NCBI GenBank assembly: GCA_019426215.1
Contig: CM033405.1
Coordinates: forward strand, 2,395,001 to 2,459,000
DNA length: 64,000 bases
From: Buddleja alternifolia
Taxonomy: Eukaryota; Streptophyta; Magnoliopsida; Lamiales; Scrophulariaceae
Direction: 5' to 3'
Both the position numbers and the translations under genes were made by a program. Below are positions 59,639-64,000 of this stretch, piece by piece (within the stretch, counting starts at the first letter, position 1; every line of letters starts with the position of its first letter). The notes below the pieces were generated by a model. It had not been told where the DNA came from. It ran no database searches and saw only the letters and a program-made list of their open reading frames with translations.

Positions 59639-59793
59639 GGGAAATTCTAAAAAAGATCGGGTCCAACAAAGCCGGTTTGTCTAACATTATTGGATTGGAT
59701 GTAGATGATTTAATTATTTTTTACCATTTTATTCTTGTATCCAATGGTATTAGAGAGATCGACTCTCTCGGAACGGTCTGTCATAATCACCCC
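59639..59793. mobile_element. 155-bp MITE of the GTTGGATG family, upstream of UPS
   Basis: Starts GGGAAATTCTAAAAAAGATC, ends ATAATCACCCC, core ATTGGATGTAGATG ... TGTATCCAATGG. Perfect 9-bp duplication ATTTGCCAC (59630-59638, 59794-59802). Same length and layout as 46514-46668. It ends about 420 bp before the UPS start codon. Confidence 0.85.
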
Positions 59794-59802
59794 ATTTGCC
59801 AC

Positions 59803-60214
59803 CCTCTCCCTCTCTCTCTCTCTCTCTCACCCACGTACATGCATAATACACACAGAGAGAAGCTTTCATTCAATCAATGGCCGCATTACAAAAATCAGTC
59901 GGGCCACAATTTTTCGCATTGATGACATTGGAGTCTGGATCAGCACAATTACCATTACAAATCAATAATGGTGGCCATACATTTCTTCTCCTTTTTGACT
60001 TTTGTCATAAAAAAAACAAAAAAAATCCCCACGTCACAAAACCTAAATCGGTGTGAAATTGCCATCTGTTCTTCATAATCCTAAGCAGGTACGTCAAAAT
60101 TGAATGCAATTCCTCACCCAAACCCACACCACCACCTTAAATTCAAAAAAAAGAAACCCTAATTTTTAGAATCCGAATCAATTTTTAGGGTTTTTCATTA
60201 ATTAGGGCAAAATC
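59803..60214 (+). promoter_or_regulatory. Upstream region of the ureide permease gene
   Basis: A CT microsatellite (59803-59829) and two short upstream ATGs precede the start. No clear TATA box at a typical distance. The leader just before the ATG is rich in AATTTTTAGGGTTTT, a plant telo-box-like phrase (AGGGTTTT). Confidence 0.4.
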
Positions 60215-63200
60215 ATGTATCTGGTGGAGAGTAAAGGCGGCGCTATGGCGTGTATGTTGATCGCGCTTGTGTTTTTGGGGACTTGGCCGGCGATTTTGGC
60301 TTGGCTCGAGCGGCGTGGACGGCTACCACAGCATACTTATCTTGATTATTCTATCACTAATTTTTTGACTGCTGTTGTTATAGCTTTTACAGTTGGTCAG
60401 ATTGGTGATGCCAAGCCTGGGATGCCTAATTTCATCACTCAGCTTTCTCAGGTAAGAGAGAATTAACTACGGCTGAAAAACGAATCAAGCTACTTGATAC
60501 TTGACTCGAATAATTTATAGGTGAATTTGATATGTTCATGTGTATTGGATATAGTTTACCTTTTAATTAAGATGTATAACTGAAAAACTAACCTAACTAG
60601 ATACTCGACTTGAGTAATATATAGGTGAATTTGATATGTTCATGTGTTTTGGATATAGTTAACCTATTAATTAAGGTGTATATGTAGTTGAGTCATCTTT
60701 ATTCTATGAAGCTTTCTGATTTGTGGGTTATCTACGTTGTCTTTTCTTCGTAGAATTTTACGTAACGTTATTCCGGGGATGAGGTACATCAGAATTTGGC
60801 ATGGAAAACCAAAAAAAACATAAAAAATAAAAATAAAAAATGGAACTTGATATTCGACTCGAGGAATTTATAGATGAATTTGATATGTTCATGTGTTCTG
60901 GATATATTTAACCTATTAATTAAGGTGTGTATGTAATTGAGTCATCTTTATTCTATGAAGCTTTCTGATCAATGGGTTATCTACGTTGTCTTTTCTTCGT
61001 AGAATTTTTCGTAATGTTATTCTAGGGATGAGGTACATCAGAATTTGGCATGGAAAACAAAAAAAATAAAAAAATAAAAAAAAATATGAACTTAGCTTCC
61101 TGCACAACATGTTGCTGTTTTTGTCCTTTTTAATGGTAATATTTTTTTAAAGACTTGTTCTACTGATTTCGCTTATATGGGATCAAGGATTTGGGTTAAA
61201 TCAATTTCGCGAGGAAATTTGAATTTGAATTTTGAAACGTATAATTTAAGTATCATAATTCTTAATGAAAGCAAGAGAAAATGAATAAACTCAATATGAA
61301 TCAAACGTTAATGAAGATGGAATGTCCGTGGCTTTTTGACTGCTATAAAAAGCTGAAAAGAGTTGAGTGGTGTTCCCTTGATGTCAGCTATAGTTTTTTG
61401 CATAATATTCGTTCTACAGATAGAATACGTCAAATCTCAACTTTGCGGACTCACATTTTTTTTTTTTGGCTAATATTGCTAATATCTGTATTTTAGACCT
61501 TGATGCCTCGTCAAATTGTGACTCTACTCACTGGAGATAATTGCAGGATAATTGGCCATGCATTTTGATTGCGATGGCTGGAGGAATATTTCTCTGCCTC
61601 GGGAATCTATCGACACAATACGCTTGGGCCTTTGTCGGGCTTTCAGTGACAGAAGTGGTCACATCTAGCATGGCAGTGGTTTTAGGTAAATTGTGTCGTC
61701 CTAGAGCCAAATCTTTGTATTCTTATGTATAATAAGGGGTAATTCACATTGACACCCTCGCATGAGCTCCTAATTACAAAAAATACTTTGAAATTTGAGA
61801 AATTACAATAAATTTCACTATCAGCAAAGGCAGATTACACTTTCACCTCCCCTATTTTTTGAGTTGTCAGGGTCTGGTAATTTGCAAAACCTCATGGGGC
61901 TCGTGGTAATTACCCAATAAGTGAAGGAGTATACATGTAATTATTCCTATAATTAACCATGCCAATAAATGTCTTGAATCCAAATGTGACAGGGACAACC
62001 TTGAACTATTTTCTGGATGATCGGATCAACCGGGCTGAAATTCTTTTCCCTGGAGTTGGATGTTTTCTCGTTGCAGTTTGCCTTGGATCTGCTGTTCATT
62101 CTTCTAATGCTGCTGACAATGCAGCAAAACTCGGGGACTTGTCAAATAAGTGCAAAGAGGGCACAATGTATGAATCATACTGTATGGATATAATCATAAT
62201 AAGACCGTAGTTGTTGAAGTTTATGTTCTTTGACTTGCTCATTAAGCATTCGTTTTCTTATACAAAAGTGCTCCTCGTTTGTGATTATCAGGGAAATGGT
62301 GATATCTGACTACAGAGAGACGGTTTCATGCCAAGGTATATAATCCCTTTTCTTTCATATTTTGAGGCTAAGACTGTCTGATTTGGATCCTCTATTTGAA
62401 TTTTGTGTTTCTATCTTGTATCACATGATATTGATGCACGATGAGTATTTAAGAAAATATTATATACAATCGACGTGTATGATGTGAAATATTCAAGTTG
62501 AAGCACTAAATTTAAATGAGTAAATTACATAGACACCCCTTGTATGAGACCCTTATTACTAAAATTACCTCGAGATTGAGAAATTATCGTACATCCACTC
62601 TCAGTAAAAACATATTACAAATTCACCATTTTGTTCTAGTTGTCGGGATCGACAAGGGCGTGTCTTGATAATTTGCAAAACCTTAGGGAGCTCGTGGTAG
62701 TTCCCATTAACTGAGGGGTGTGTAATTAACTATCTCGATTCAAATAGAGGATCTGAACAGAAGACAAGTTATCAATAACTTACCAAAATTTGTCTATGTT
62801 AGACGGCACAACGGACATCGAACATGGAATTACCAAAGAGGAGAAAGCAAAAGTTGGGTCAGCAGACTATCTTATTGAGCTTGAGAACAATAGAGCAATC
62901 AAGGTTCATGCTTTATGTTAGCCCTGGGGAAATTCATGTTTCGGTTAGACTTTTCCATTTAGCCTACAATTTCTTTAAGCGTAATTTAAAAAATGTGCTA
63001 ACCTGACAATTATGTTTAGCAGGTTTTTGGAAAGAGTATATGGATAGGATTGGGCATAACTTTCTTTGCCGGTGTGTGTTACGCCCTCTTCTCACCAGCT
63101 TTTAACTTGGCAACAAACAATCAATGGAATATGATGAAAAATGGGGTCCCACACTTGGTCGTCTACACGGCGTTCTTCTACTTCTCGCTGTCCTTTTTTG

Positions 63201-63397
63201 TCATTGCACTAATCCTAAACATTTCGTTTCTGTACCGCCCGATTCTCAACTTGCCTAAATCATCGATGAAATCATACCTTAAAGATTGGGAAGGGAGAAA
63301 CTGGGCATTTTTGGCTGGTCTATTGTGTGGACTAGGCAATGGCTTGCAATTCATGGGAGGGCAAGCTGCAGGATATGCAGCAGCTGATTGTGTTCAG
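60215..63397 (+). CDS. Ureide permease (UPS family), 3' end outside the window
   Basis: Plant membrane transporter with about ten transmembrane helices; family members move allantoin, uracil and related oxo-heterocycles by proton symport. Exons: 60215-60451, 61547-61685, 61993-62167, 62292-62335, 62803-62903, 63023-63397, all GT..AG and in frame: 357 codons here. A full protein is about 400 aa, so one last exon lies beyond 64000. The start MYLVESKGGA is the family start. Family signatures seen: RRGRLPQHTYLDYS, GGIFLCLGNLSTQYAWAF, TTLNYFLDDRINRAEILFPG, FSPAFNLATNNQW and LCGLGNGLQFMGGQAAGYAA. The cytosolic loop (exons 3-5) is the variable part. Introns contain MITEs and a tandem repeat. No lesion seen. 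Confidence 0.93.
60496..61085. repeat. Tandem repeat in UPS intron 1
   Basis: Two copies of a unit of about 245 bp (near 60595-60840 and 60845-61085), each with gaatttgatatgttcatgtg, attaattaaggtgt and ttctatgaagctttctgat, preceded by a partial copy at 60496-60590. Confidence 0.75.
61734..61955. mobile_element. MITE in UPS intron 2
   Basis: Homologous to the sequence at 62519-62735: gtaattcacattgacaccct ... gcaaaacctcatggggctcg. Ends approximate, no firm target duplication. Confidence 0.5.
62519..62735. mobile_element. MITE in UPS intron 4
   Basis: Left gtaaattacatagacacccc, right complement gttaattacacacccctcag, so inverted ends; aligned along its length with the intron 2 copy. Confidence 0.55.
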
Positions 63398-64000
63398 GTT
63401 GGTTAACAATCGAAATAATTCGCCTTATTTATTTGTTTATTATTAGGGAGAATTACTAAAATCCCCTTTGAAACTATTTTTATATCCAAAGAACCCATGA
63501 AAATATTTTTCAATCTCAAGTACCTGTTCCACAATCTTTTATTCAAGAAACCCAAAAGTTAACATTAACAACTTCATAGACTAGAATACCCTTGATTTCC
63601 TAAGTTATGAATTGATAAATTAACTTTTTTCTATTCGAAATCTTTTCGTTTTGAATTTTTTAAATTAATGCATTGTATAATATGAATTTTTTAATATTAA
63701 ATATTTTAAACTATTTATATATAGTTTATTTTGAGTTCAACATCATAATTATCTAAAATACCTTTTGTTTTTAATTTCTTAGAAGATTAAAAAATGTGAG
63801 AAGTTGAAATTAAAATAATAACTAATACTAATTATCAATATAAAAGTTCCAAATAACAAACTTCTACACAAAGTACAACTGATTAATTCTTAGTTTAGAA
63901 GCTTAAGAGCAGTTAAGTGCATAAACTTATTAACCCCAAATGTTGGGTTCTTCTTAATAAAAAGTTGGTGGAATGGGTCATTTGGATTAAAAGTATTATA
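63398..64000 (+). other. UPS intron 6 (partial) with repeat sequence
   Basis: Donor at 63398. From about 63449 (gggagaattactaaaatccc) it matches the inverted-repeat family at 47513-48108 and runs off the window. No exon found before 64000. Confidence 0.6.

Overview
This is AT-rich nuclear DNA from a flowering plant, almost certainly a eudicot. The genes are split by GT..AG introns. Three recognisable host loci are plant types (a UGT83A1-like glycosyltransferase pair, a WDR12/YTM1 homologue and a ureide permease), there are two nuclear tRNA genes, and most of the rest is plant transposon sequence (Helitrons, Mutator-like elements, Gypsy and Copia LTR elements, a SINE and many MITEs). The species cannot be named from the sequence alone.

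Region 1 (1-17.5 kb): a tandem duplication of a two-exon UGT gene on the minus strand (381-3652 and 13205-16618, 450 and 449 aa, both intact). The duplicated block runs from about 138 to 5,035 in copy 1 and from about 7,319 to 17,545 in copy 2. Because the copies still align, each serves as the empty site for insertions in the other: a 5.66-kb Helitron (7425-13079) exactly between A and T in the 3' flank of copy 2, a Mutator-like MITE (1651-1969) and a second MITE (2362-2550) in the intron of copy 1, a 749-bp insertion (14164-14912) in the intron of copy 2, and a tRNA-type SINE (16755-16946) upstream of copy 2.

Region 2 (17.8-30.7 kb): Helitron termini and fragments, then a 9-kb Mutator-like element (about 18529-27572) carrying two tail-to-tail genes, a Ulp1-type (peptidase C48) gene on the plus strand and a FAR1/MURA-type transposase on the minus strand. 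Both are broken by several stops or frameshifts. The non-coding parts of this element are full of the octamer TGTATAAT. It is followed by two related 1.05-kb Helitron-like units, a perfect-TIR MITE and a GAGCTC-rich TIR element.

Region 3 (33.6-39.7 kb): a decayed, pol-deleted Gypsy element on the minus strand, into which a non-coding LTR element (33875-37323, 5-bp duplication GGCAT) has inserted.

Region 4 (40.9-47.3 kb): tRNA-Ala(TGC) and a complete 13-exon WDR12 homologue (440 aa, minus strand; large-ribosomal-subunit assembly). Its introns hold two small TIR elements, one nearly touching a splice donor.

Region 5 (47.3-60 kb): intergenic, with TIR elements carrying good 9-bp target duplications (48688-50219, 50954-51837, 56144-57372), a 2.7-kb Copia deletion derivative (53212-55936) with a duplicated zinc knuckle, and tRNA-Pro(AGG).

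Region 6 (60.2 kb to the window end): the first six exons of a ureide permease gene on the plus strand; the last exon lies outside. The three host loci have no evident functional link. The striking biology is the layered record of transposition.
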